A stretch of DNA of 39,092 bases from the NCBI GenBank assembly GCA_030740795.1, contig JASLWO010000022.1, forward strand, positions 1 through 39,092. The letters run 5' to 3'. Both the position numbers and the translations under genes were made by a program. The stretch comes from Acidimicrobiales bacterium (GTDB taxonomy: Bacteria > Actinomycetota > Acidimicrobiia > Acidimicrobiales > UBA8592). Below are positions 32,355 through 39,092 of the stretch, piece after piece. The notes beneath the pieces were generated by a model. The model was not told the DNA's origin. It was given only the letters and a program-made list of their open reading frames with translations, and searched no databases. Each line of letters begins with the position of its first letter. Within the stretch, counting starts at the first letter, position 1.

Positions 32355-33569
32355 TTAAATTGTTCCTTCGGGCATTTTCCCTAATGTATGGAGATGGGCT
32401 GAACCTGATAACGATAAATCAATAAACCCGGAGCCACCCGCTAACCACAACCCTTGTGTTAGAACAGCCGCTGTGGTTCCAGTGATAGGGTCAGCAACCG
32501 CATCCCCGATAAACCAAAGGTCGTCTCCAACGGAAGCGAGAAGGTTTCCTGCTGCTGCGGCATCATCACCAAAACCGATTCGTGCGGGATTTCTTTCGCG
32601 CCCATATCCAGTGATTGAACACCATATCGCTCCACGTTGAACTTCCTCTTCAGCGAACAAACCCAGACTTTCCAGCGCTCTCGGCCTTGAACTCTCTATG
32701 ACTATGTCTGCTTCTCGAACGATTCGTCGTAGACGACTAACCCCCTTTTCAGATTGAAAATCAACTTCAATAATTTTTTTGCCGTGATTCAGTCGTTTAT
32801 AGAATGGGGCTCTCCCTACTCGCCCCCTATCAGGCCGCTGAGAAGATTCAACCTTTAAAACCTCTGCCCCGCTCCGTGACAAGAACCATCCGCAAAGCGG
32901 CCCTGCCCACATACTTGACAGATCAGCAACGACAGGATTTGCAGAAATACGAGTATCAAAATTGCATCCATGAATTACATTTTCAATATTCTTTGCTTCC
33001 CCCACAGCGGAAACAGCCATTCCTAATAATTCTGCGCGTTCTATAAGTTCAAGAGCTGGAGTCTTAGCTACCTGTTGTTTTATTAGTTCCCAAATATCAT
33101 CTTGGTAATCTTGCTCAAGCCATGCGGGGACCGATAATAAGTCTTCTTCCCTTGGAAGATTAACGGCGATTGTTTCATCTAATGCTTCTAGTAGCCGGCA
33201 GGATCCGCCCGCAGATGTTGTTCCCCACCCTCGGTGACCAAGGAGAGGTGCTCTTTCAACGATTAATGAAAGTCCGCTAGGACCTCCTATAGGTCCACCC
33301 AACATTCTAGACATCTGGTTCAATAGCAAAACCGTTGTTTCGAATCGGTGTAACCACCGTAAGTCAAGATTTTTTAGGATAACGCTAGGCGGGCCTACCA
33401 AATTAGAGAGTAAAGGAGTCGGCCATGCCGGCCATTGTTGACGTACTTCAGATAGTCTGATCACGTCTTCTTTGTCTATCAATCCTTCCGGCAGGCACTC
33501 CAGCAAATGAGTTAAGTGATTATGCGCTGTTGCTACTGGGTTCTGTAAGTAGTTCATGAACATCCCCAT
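32355..33569 (-). CDS. CaiB/BaiF-related CoA-transferase with swapped domain order (apparent circular permutation)
   Basis: 404 aa. The CaiB N-terminal signature does not start the protein but appears at about residues 212-241 (VVADLSSMWAGPLCGWFL, then GAEVLKVES) and runs on through RRIVREADIVIESSRPRALESLGL to the probable catalytic Asp360 (VADPITGTTAA) and FIDLSLSG near the C-terminus. The first 200 residues look like the family's usual C-terminal small domain (RLLEALDETIAVNLP, ELIERAELLGMAVSAVGE). The catalytic Asp is kept, so it may be active. It is divergent from the three-Cys protein/AMP-ligase/crotonase set. The start ATG is the first of three close ones (33569, 33563, 33557), without clear SD. 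Confidence 0.8.
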   Translation of the reverse strand: MGMFMNYLQNPVATAHNHLTHLLECLPEGLIDKEDVIRLSEVRQQWPAWPTPLLSNLVGPPSVILKNLDLRWLHRFETTVLLLNQMSRMLGGPIGGPSGLSLIVERAPLLGHRGWGTTSAGGSCRLLEALDETIAVNLPREEDLLSVPAWLEQDYQDDIWELIKQQVAKTPALELIERAELLGMAVSAVGEAKNIENVIHGCNFDTRISANPVVADLSSMWAGPLCGWFLSRSGAEVLKVESSQRPDRGRVGRAPFYKRLNHGKKIIEVDFQSEKGVSRLRRIVREADIVIESSRPRALESLGLFAEEEVQRGAIWCSITGYGRERNPARIGFGDDAAAAGNLLASVGDDLWFIGDAVADPITGTTAAVLTQGLWLAGGSGFIDLSLSGSAHLHTLGKMPEGTI

Positions 33570-33635
33570 AGCCTAGATGAAGCGTTAACATTGGCGGTAG
33601 CCCTTCTAGTACGAAATGATAGAAGGAAAAGATTA

Positions 33636-33641
33636 TGGAGG
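33636..33641 (+). promoter_or_regulatory. Shine-Dalgarno TGGAGG fixing the start of the three-Cys protein
   Basis: TGGAGG ends 6 nt before the GTG at 33648, which supports that start over an in-frame ATG at 33591. Confidence 0.65.
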
Positions 33642-33647
33642 TATCTT

Positions 33648-33956
33648 GTGGAAATACGAGCAGGGAGTCGATTGAAAAGCGCTGTTTGCAATACGGAGGT
33701 AATTGCGGTCAAAGCCCCGGGCGAAGATATGGATATTAGATGTGGCGGAGTTCCCATGCTAGATCCTTCCGATACTGGCGAAGAGGGCGGTAAACCTGAT
33801 GCGGCGGCAGCTGATGGGACACAAATGGGGAAACGTTATGTTGACTCAAATGAAACCATTGAATTACTTTGCACTAAACCCGGCGACGGTTCGCTCGGAA
33901 TCGGAGATGCGCTGTTAGCCATTAAAGAGAGTAAGCCACTACCAGCATCCGACTGA
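33648..33956 (+). CDS. small conserved-looking protein with three Cys, function unknown
   Basis: 102 aa from the GTG at 33648; the upstream 19 codons to 33591 are basic and unlike the rest. It contains Cys14 (SAVCNTE), Cys32 (IRCGGVPM) and Cys75 (LLCTKPGDGSL), plus MGKRYVD and the end SKPLPASD. I believe similar short proteins occur beside AMP-ligase and CaiB genes in other actinobacteria, but I cannot verify this and know no function. The Cys pattern could bind a metal or take an acyl group; this is speculation. It lies 12 bp before the AMP-ligase on the same strand. Confidence 0.75.
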   Translation: MEIRAGSRLKSAVCNTEVIAVKAPGEDMDIRCGGVPMLDPSDTGEEGGKPDAAAADGTQMGKRYVDSNETIELLCTKPGDGSLGIGDALLAIKESKPLPASD

Positions 33957-33968
33957 GGACTTTAAATA

Positions 33969-35489
33969 ATGAATTTAATGATGCTACTTGAGATGGCTTC
34001 TAGCGGCTTCGGTCATCGGGTAGCTATTGGAAGTCGAGATGGGTCAGGAATGACTTATCAAGATCTCTACGACCAATCTGGGCGAGCGAGTGATTACTTG
34101 CAGCAGCGAAATGTAGAACATGTATCTTTTTTCGATGAATCAAGCCCTGCCTTGCCTGTGTCGTTATTCGCAGCAGCTTGGGCGGGGTTACCGTTTGTGC
34201 CATTGAATTATCGTTTATCGAACGTAGATACTTATTCACTTTTCGAGAGGATAACCCCAACATTTACAATCAGTGATGGGGCAGAGTTGGAAAATATTAT
34301 CAGCGGCGTTGATGGCGTTCAATCAACCGCCTGGCATCTTTTCCTAACCGACTCGGCGGAAGGGGCTATTCCGGAACCGACATGGAACATGGACCCTGAC
34401 GAAATCGCTGTTCTTCTTTTTACTTCTGGAACAACCGGAGATCCCAAAGCTGCCGTCCTTAGACACTCTCATCTTGTTTCTTATATCCTCGGATCTGTAG
34501 AGTTCATGGGATCTGATGAAGATGAAGCAACCTTGGTTTCCGTACCGCCTTACCATGTTGCTGGGATTGCTGCTATGTGCAGTTCAATATACGCGGGTAG
34601 GCGTATCGTCCAGTTGCCTTTCTTTGATGCTTATGAATGGATAGATCTAGCAATCAAAGAAGAAGTCACCCATGCAATGGTTGTCCCGACAATGCTCTCT
34701 CGGATTGTTGAAGAATTAGAGAAAAATCCATCTCACAAGCCCGATACTCTCAGAGCCATCTCATATGGAGGTGGGAAAATGCCCAGGCCAGTAATTGAGA
34801 AAGCACTTGAATTGTTTCCTGCAACTAATTTTGTTAATGCGTACGGCCTCACTGAAACAAGTTCAACTATTTCAGTTCTCGGCCCTGAAGATCATAGAAT
34901 CGCGGTAGAAAGTTCAGATCCCGAGGTTCGGAAAAGACTAGCTTCAGCTGGAAAACCATTACCTTCTCTTGAGGTCTCAATTCGTGATGAAGATAGTAAT
35001 GAAGTAGACCCAGGGGTCAGTGGAGAGATCTGGGTAAGAGGCGAACAAGTTTCTGGAGAATATCTTGGGCATGGAAAACGTTTAACCGGAGATGGCTGGT
35101 TCCCTACAAATGATGGAGGGTCACTTGACTCTGAAGGTTACCTATTCGTAGAGGGCCGAATCGATGACATAATCATTCGCGGTGGTGAGAATATCTCTCC
35201 GGGAGAAATTGAAGATGTTCTTTTGCAACACCCTAATATTCGTGACGCCGCTGCAGTTGGAATGGCTGATACAGAATGGGGTGAAATTATTGTTGCTGTA
35301 GTAGTCCTCTCAGACCCAGATTTTTTTTCGGAACCTGAAATTCTGGGATTTTCTAAAGAACATCTACGTTCTTCTCGCACCCCTGAAAAGATAATCATGT
35401 TAGATGAACTCCCCTACAATGAAACCGGAAAATTGCTCAGAAGAGTTCTTAAAGATGGGCTAGTCAATCAAGATAATAGTGAGGGATAG
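33969..35489 (+). CDS. acyl-CoA ligase, AMP-binding (class I adenylate-forming)
   Basis: 506 aa. Motifs in order: TSGTTGDPK (residues 152-160; the usual next Gly is Ala), YGLTETSST, WFPTNDGGSLDSEGYLF (ribose Asp in the TND segment), hinge GRIDDIIIRGGENISPGEIE, and the catalytic Lys in LPYNETGKLLRR. It activates a carboxylic acid to its CoA thioester. It follows the three-Cys protein by 12 bp and precedes the crotonase by 3 bp, so the three form one transcript, probably for breakdown of one acid. GAGGAC lies upstream of the ATG. Substrate unknown. Confidence 0.92.
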   Translation: MNLMMLLEMASSGFGHRVAIGSRDGSGMTYQDLYDQSGRASDYLQQRNVEHVSFFDESSPALPVSLFAAAWAGLPFVPLNYRLSNVDTYSLFERITPTFTISDGAELENIISGVDGVQSTAWHLFLTDSAEGAIPEPTWNMDPDEIAVLLFTSGTTGDPKAAVLRHSHLVSYILGSVEFMGSDEDEATLVSVPPYHVAGIAAMCSSIYAGRRIVQLPFFDAYEWIDLAIKEEVTHAMVVPTMLSRIVEELEKNPSHKPDTLRAISYGGGKMPRPVIEKALELFPATNFVNAYGLTETSSTISVLGPEDHRIAVESSDPEVRKRLASAGKPLPSLEVSIRDEDSNEVDPGVSGEIWVRGEQVSGEYLGHGKRLTGDGWFPTNDGGSLDSEGYLFVEGRIDDIIIRGGENISPGEIEDVLLQHPNIRDAAAVGMADTEWGEIIVAVVVLSDPDFFSEPEILGFSKEHLRSSRTPEKIIMLDELPYNETGKLLRRVLKDGLVNQDNSEG

Positions 35490-35492
35490 GTT

Positions 35493-36560
35493 GTGAGCGA
35501 CATTGATGTCCTCACTCTTCGGCAAGCGTTAGATTTCACAACGGACGTCTACGTAACAGAAAAGATTTTTGAAACCCAGCAGAACATAATGTTCGTTGAA
35601 ATTCAACCAGAATTATTGATGCAAGCTCCAGAAGAATTCCTTGCTTACTCCGAATCAGTCTTCTCCTTGAATCTTATAACTGTCGGAATTCTTAGCAAAC
35701 CACACAGTAAAGACTTTTCCAGCTTGTTAAATGGATTTGATATCCTAATCGCCCCCATAGATGATGGAGTCTCAATAGAGGTCGCTGATCTTGATAGAAC
35801 CATTGAGAATCTTTCGCTGTGTGTGACGAGAAATCCGCAGGCAGCTATCGTGTTGGCTCAACTTCTCCGACAAGAAGCCTTTAACGATGTAGGTAAAGGT
35901 TTAGCGCTTGAATCATTTGCGTACGCTATGTTGCAAAGTGGTCCTGAACATGCCCTTTGGCTCACTGAAAGGGGTCAAATGCCGCAACTTTTAGATAAAG
36001 TTCCTGCCGTTGATTCAATCCGCACCGGAAGCTGTTTAGATATTTTTCTGAATCGCCCTGAACGAGCTAATGCTTTTTCTTCACGGATGAGAGATGAATT
36101 GTTTGAAATTCTACAAATTGCTTTTCTTGATGAATCAATTGAGAGTGTTTCCTTACGAGGAAAAGGGAACTCTTTCTGCTCTGGTGGAGAGTTAGCTGAA
36201 TTTGGGTTAGTCACATCTCCTCCCGATGGGCACTTAATCCGTCTTTCACGAAACCCAGGAATGTCAGTTCACCGTTTATCGGAGAAAATTATCGTTTATC
36301 TGCATGGCGCATGCGCCGGTGCTGGAATTGAAATTCCTTCGTTTGCGTCAAAGGTTGTAATTGATGAATCTGCGAATATTTTCCTACCCGAAGTTTCGAT
36401 GGGGTTAATCCCGGGTGCAGGAGGAACAGTAAGTATCCCGAGGCGTATCGGTCGGCAAAGAACAGCGTATTTAGCCATGTCTGGAGAACAGGTTTTACCT
36501 GAAGTTGCTTTGAGATGGGGTCTCGTTGACGAGTTATTAAGTGTTGAATTGTGGGATTAG
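35493..36560 (+). CDS. enoyl-CoA hydratase/isomerase with a degenerate crotonase-like N-terminal domain
   Basis: 355 aa, about 100 longer than a usual crotonase. The C-terminal domain starts near residue 175 and is complete: CLDIFLNRPERANAFSS, the oxyanion loop FCSGGELAEFG (228-238), GACAGAGIEI with Glu280, and FLPEVSMGLIPGAGGT with Glu300, matching the two catalytic Glu of hydratases. Residues 1-170 seem to be a second, eroded crotonase half: FVEIQP, LITVGIL, then an alpha-helical end NPQAAIVLAQLLRQ and LALESFAYAMLQSGPEH, without oxyanion loop or Glu. GTG start with GAGGG 7 nt upstream. Third gene after the AMP-ligase; its stop is 2 bp from the convergent thiolase stop. Confidence 0.88.
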   Translation: MSDIDVLTLRQALDFTTDVYVTEKIFETQQNIMFVEIQPELLMQAPEEFLAYSESVFSLNLITVGILSKPHSKDFSSLLNGFDILIAPIDDGVSIEVADLDRTIENLSLCVTRNPQAAIVLAQLLRQEAFNDVGKGLALESFAYAMLQSGPEHALWLTERGQMPQLLDKVPAVDSIRTGSCLDIFLNRPERANAFSSRMRDELFEILQIAFLDESIESVSLRGKGNSFCSGGELAEFGLVTSPPDGHLIRLSRNPGMSVHRLSEKIIVYLHGACAGAGIEIPSFASKVVIDESANIFLPEVSMGLIPGAGGTVSIPRRIGRQRTAYLAMSGEQVLPEVALRWGLVDELLSVELWD

Positions 36561-36562
36561 TG

Positions 36563-37732
36563 CTAGTTCAACGTCTCAATAATTGTGACGTTTGCCTGCC
36601 CGCCACCTTCACACATCGTTTGAAGTCCAAATCTTCCCCCTGAACGTTCTAATTCGTTAAGCAATGTGGTCATAAGTCGCCCCCCGGTGCACCCGAGAGG
36701 GTGACCAAGCGCTATTGCTCCTCCATTCACGTTCACTTTTTCATGAGGTATCCCATGTTCTTTCATCCAGACGAGAGGCACGGGAGCAAAAGCCTCGTTG
36801 CATTCAAACAAATCTATATCATCAGCCGACATACCTGTTTTGGCGAATGCATATTCAGTCGCAGGGATGGGTCCGGTCAACATGTAAATTGGATCATCTC
36901 CTCGAACACTCATGTGGTGGATACGAGCTCTTGGTTTCAACCCATGGTCTTTAACTGCTTGTTCGCCTGCAATTAGTAGGGCGACAGCACCGTCGGATAT
37001 TTGGCTAGCAACTGCAGCAGTTATGATCCCTCCTTCTTCTAATGTGGGCAACTGCGCCATTTTCTCTAACGTGGTTCCTCTCCTGACGCCCTCGTCTTTA
37101 TCTATTTCACCGTAAGGGAGGATTTCCTTATCGAAGCGACCTTCATCTTGCGCTCGTGCTGCGCGTTCATGAGATTCTAAAGCAAATTCTTCTAATTGTT
37201 CTCTGCTTAGGTTCCATTTCTTTGCTATTAGTTCGGCTCCACGGAATTGTGATACTTCCTGCGTTCCGTATCGCTTAACCCAACCTTTTGATGTTGTAAA
37301 TGGGTCTTCTATTTCGGGATGCCCGATTGTTTCATGACCCATAACATCCATTGCCGAACCTATTGGTATGAGGCTCATATTTTGTATTCCCCCAGCGACA
37401 ACTAAGTCCTGCACACCAGACATTACTCCCATCGCTGCGAAACTTATTGCCTGTTGACCAGATCCGCACTGGCGATCAACAGTAACTCCAGGGATGGCTT
37501 CTGGCATGCCAGCAGCTAACCACGCTGTTCGAGCAATATCTCCTGCTTGGGGACCCATGTTGTCTAGACATCCCATAATGACATCATCAACTGCTGATGG
37601 GTTTATGCCTGTTCTTTCGACAAGACCTTTGATAACGTGGGCCCCTAAATCCGCTGGATGTTCCTCTGATAGACCGCCGCCACGTCTCCCTACTGGTGTT
37701 CTAACAGCATCAACGATATAAGCCTCTCCCAT
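36563..37732 (-). CDS. acetyl-CoA acetyltransferase / 3-ketoacyl-CoA thiolase
   Basis: 389 aa from the ATG at 37732, which has AAAGGGA (37738-37744) just upstream and gives the family start MGEAYIVDAVRTPVG. An ATG at 37765 would add 11 residues and cannot be excluded. The catalytic set is complete: nucleophile Cys in DRQCGSGQQA (about residue 89), His in NGGAIALGHPLGCTGGR and Cys in MCEGGGQAN. It cleaves 3-ketoacyl-CoA or condenses acetyl-CoA. Contrast it with the Cys-less protein at 229-1392. It is downstream of the acyl-CoA dehydrogenase on the same strand. Confidence 0.95.
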   Translation of the reverse strand: MGEAYIVDAVRTPVGRRGGGLSEEHPADLGAHVIKGLVERTGINPSAVDDVIMGCLDNMGPQAGDIARTAWLAAGMPEAIPGVTVDRQCGSGQQAISFAAMGVMSGVQDLVVAGGIQNMSLIPIGSAMDVMGHETIGHPEIEDPFTTSKGWVKRYGTQEVSQFRGAELIAKKWNLSREQLEEFALESHERAARAQDEGRFDKEILPYGEIDKDEGVRRGTTLEKMAQLPTLEEGGIITAAVASQISDGAVALLIAGEQAVKDHGLKPRARIHHMSVRGDDPIYMLTGPIPATEYAFAKTGMSADDIDLFECNEAFAPVPLVWMKEHGIPHEKVNVNGGAIALGHPLGCTGGRLMTTLLNELERSGGRFGLQTMCEGGGQANVTIIETLN

Positions 37733-37821
37733 TTGATTCCCTTTCGATTCAATGGTCTTGGGCATTTACTTTACCTTCACGTGTGCTTCTATTCACGTTT
37801 GGGGATATTTTCTTGGTGTGT

Positions 37822-39033
37822 TCAATCTGTTTGTCTGGGTTCTTTCGCAAGACCCAGAACTCGCTCACCAATGATGTTTCGTTGGATTTCGTTGCTTCCA
37901 CCGTAGATCGTGTGAGCTCGGCTATAGAGGAAAGTCCGTTGTTCTTTATCAAGGGTGTACGCTACCCCATCATCTCCTGCATACCCATTCGTCGCAATCA
38001 TGCCAGATGCTCCTTTCACAAGCATCCATAATTCCCCAAGTTCTCGGTGCCAAGATGCCCAGTAAAGCTTTCCAATGCTTTGCTCAGCTCCTGGAACTCC
38101 ATCGGATGCTAAAGCGGTGAGCATTCGCAATTGGTTGTATCTCAGAATCTCTAATCCCATATACGATTGTGTTATTTTCTGACGAATAACAGGGTTATCC
38201 CATTTGCAATTGGATTTTGCCTCTTGCACTAGCTCATCTAATTCTTGTCGAAAACTTACCTGTTGACCAAGGGTTGAAGCTCCGCGTTCAAATGACAGTG
38301 TTCCCATAGCCACCTTCCAACCATTTCCTTCTCCTCCGACAACAAGGTCCTTGTCAGTAATTGCTCCATCAAAAAAAGTTTCATTAAATTCAGCTCCACC
38401 AGTTATTTGAATGATTGGCCGAATTGTGACTCCTTCTTGTCTCATAGGCACTAACAAGTATGAAAGTCCTTTATGTTTTCGTGAACCTTTTTCAGTTCTT
38501 GCGACTACAAAGATCCAATCAGCAAATTGAGCTAAAGATGTCCAAATTTTTTGGCCATTGATCACCCATTGATCACCAATGCGTTCCGCTTTTGTGTTGA
38601 CATTCGCAAGATCGGAGCCAGCATCTGGTTCGCTATATCCCTGACACCAAAGTTCTTCCCCAGCGAGAATACTTGGAACAAACCGATTTTGTTGCTCAGC
38701 GGAACCAAATGCCATTAACGTTGGTCCCAGCAGAGTAACTCCCATATTTGGAATCCGACCTGGGGCTCTCGCTTCAACGTAGGTTTTATGGAAAAGTACC
38801 TGTTCGACTAAAGAGCATTCGCGGCCCCCTATAGACTTCGGGAAATCTATGCCTAGCCAACCTCCTGAAGCAAGTTCTTTCTCCCATGCTATTTGTAATT
38901 CAGGGTCAACGTCTTCGTGCCCTGTTAGGCCTTTGCCTTGAAGATCTACGAATTCGCCCTTCACGTGGTCATCTAGCCAAGTCCGCACCTCATCTATGAA
39001 CTCTGTTTCAGATTTTGTATATGAGAAATCCAT
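37822..39033 (-). CDS. acyl-CoA dehydrogenase
   Basis: 403 aa FAD-dependent enzyme. Conserved parts: WCQGYSEPDAGSDLAN (FAD/substrate loop), INGQKIWTS, and the C-terminal IYGGSNEIQRNIIGERVLGL. In medium-chain enzymes the catalytic Glu lies in YEGTSQI; here that site is Gly, so the base is probably Glu249 in LSFERGA, as in the isovaleryl/FadE26-like branch (inference). It introduces the alpha-beta double bond in an acyl-CoA, using ETF as acceptor. Stop is about 90 bp before the thiolase start; probably one transcript. ATG start without strong SD. Only 59 bp of upstream sequence remain in the window. Confidence 0.94.
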   Translation of the reverse strand: MDFSYTKSETEFIDEVRTWLDDHVKGEFVDLQGKGLTGHEDVDPELQIAWEKELASGGWLGIDFPKSIGGRECSLVEQVLFHKTYVEARAPGRIPNMGVTLLGPTLMAFGSAEQQNRFVPSILAGEELWCQGYSEPDAGSDLANVNTKAERIGDQWVINGQKIWTSLAQFADWIFVVARTEKGSRKHKGLSYLLVPMRQEGVTIRPIIQITGGAEFNETFFDGAITDKDLVVGGEGNGWKVAMGTLSFERGASTLGQQVSFRQELDELVQEAKSNCKWDNPVIRQKITQSYMGLEILRYNQLRMLTALASDGVPGAEQSIGKLYWASWHRELGELWMLVKGASGMIATNGYAGDDGVAYTLDKEQRTFLYSRAHTIYGGSNEIQRNIIGERVLGLAKEPRQTD

Positions 39034-39092
39034 TGTGATAAAAATAGCTCCACTTTAGAAGATTCAGGGCATTACCGAGATTTTCTCTTTTG

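Overview
The window looks like chromosomal DNA from a free-living, AT-leaning actinobacterium. My best guess is a marine, Acidimicrobiia-like lineage. The reasons are the actinobacterial/mycobacterial-type SerC, the sunset-domain membrane protein, the many acyl-CoA genes (AMP-ligases, CaiB transferases, thiolases, an acyl-CoA dehydrogenase) with TetR regulators, frequent GTG starts, and a leuCD-gltX-tRNA-leuB-serA neighbourhood that recalls mycobacteria. This assignment is inference; I could not run a phylogeny. I see no phage, transposon, CRISPR array or rRNA.

Layout. (1) Positions 1-4362, all minus: a CaiB/BaiF CoA-transferase, then an acyl-CoA ligase, a thiolase-like protein that lacks the nucleophilic Cys, and a DUF35 Zn-ribbon/OB-fold partner cut by the left edge. 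A gap with coding-like remains and a 14-bp perfect palindrome separates the transferase from the ligase. (2) 4650-9109: two convergent TetR regulators, a CopD-like membrane protein, a PaaI-type thioesterase, a dienelactone-hydrolase-like enzyme and an EamA exporter. (3) 9156-13766: a DEAD-box helicase, an unrecognised protein, tRNA-Gln(CTG), tRNA-Glu(CTC), a DUF218 protein and gltX. (4) 13869-20771, amino-acid biosynthesis: leuB-ilvE-cimA on the minus strand, then greA, an unknown membrane protein and leuC-leuD on the plus strand. Together these can make leucine and, through citramalate, isoleucine without threonine. (5) 20845-31784: a secreted beta-propeller lipoprotein, a sunset-domain protein, serA, an amidohydrolase with a double-hotdog thioesterase, an S9 peptidase, an aspartate-type aminotransferase and serC. 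(6) 31781-32326: yqgE/algH, whose conserved N-terminus implies a CTG start overlapping the serC stop. (7) 32355-39033, a second CoA-thioester module: an apparently circularly permuted CaiB transferase, a small three-Cys protein, an AMP-ligase, a crotonase with a degenerate extra crotonase-like N-terminal half, a thiolase and an acyl-CoA dehydrogenase.

The items most worth a second look are the permuted CaiB-like protein, the small three-Cys protein beside it, the fused crotonase, the CTG start of yqgE, the Cys-less thiolase/DUF35 pair (probably an aldolase rather than a thiolase), and three palindromic operator candidates. Function calls rest on motifs read from the translations and on family knowledge; no database search was made.
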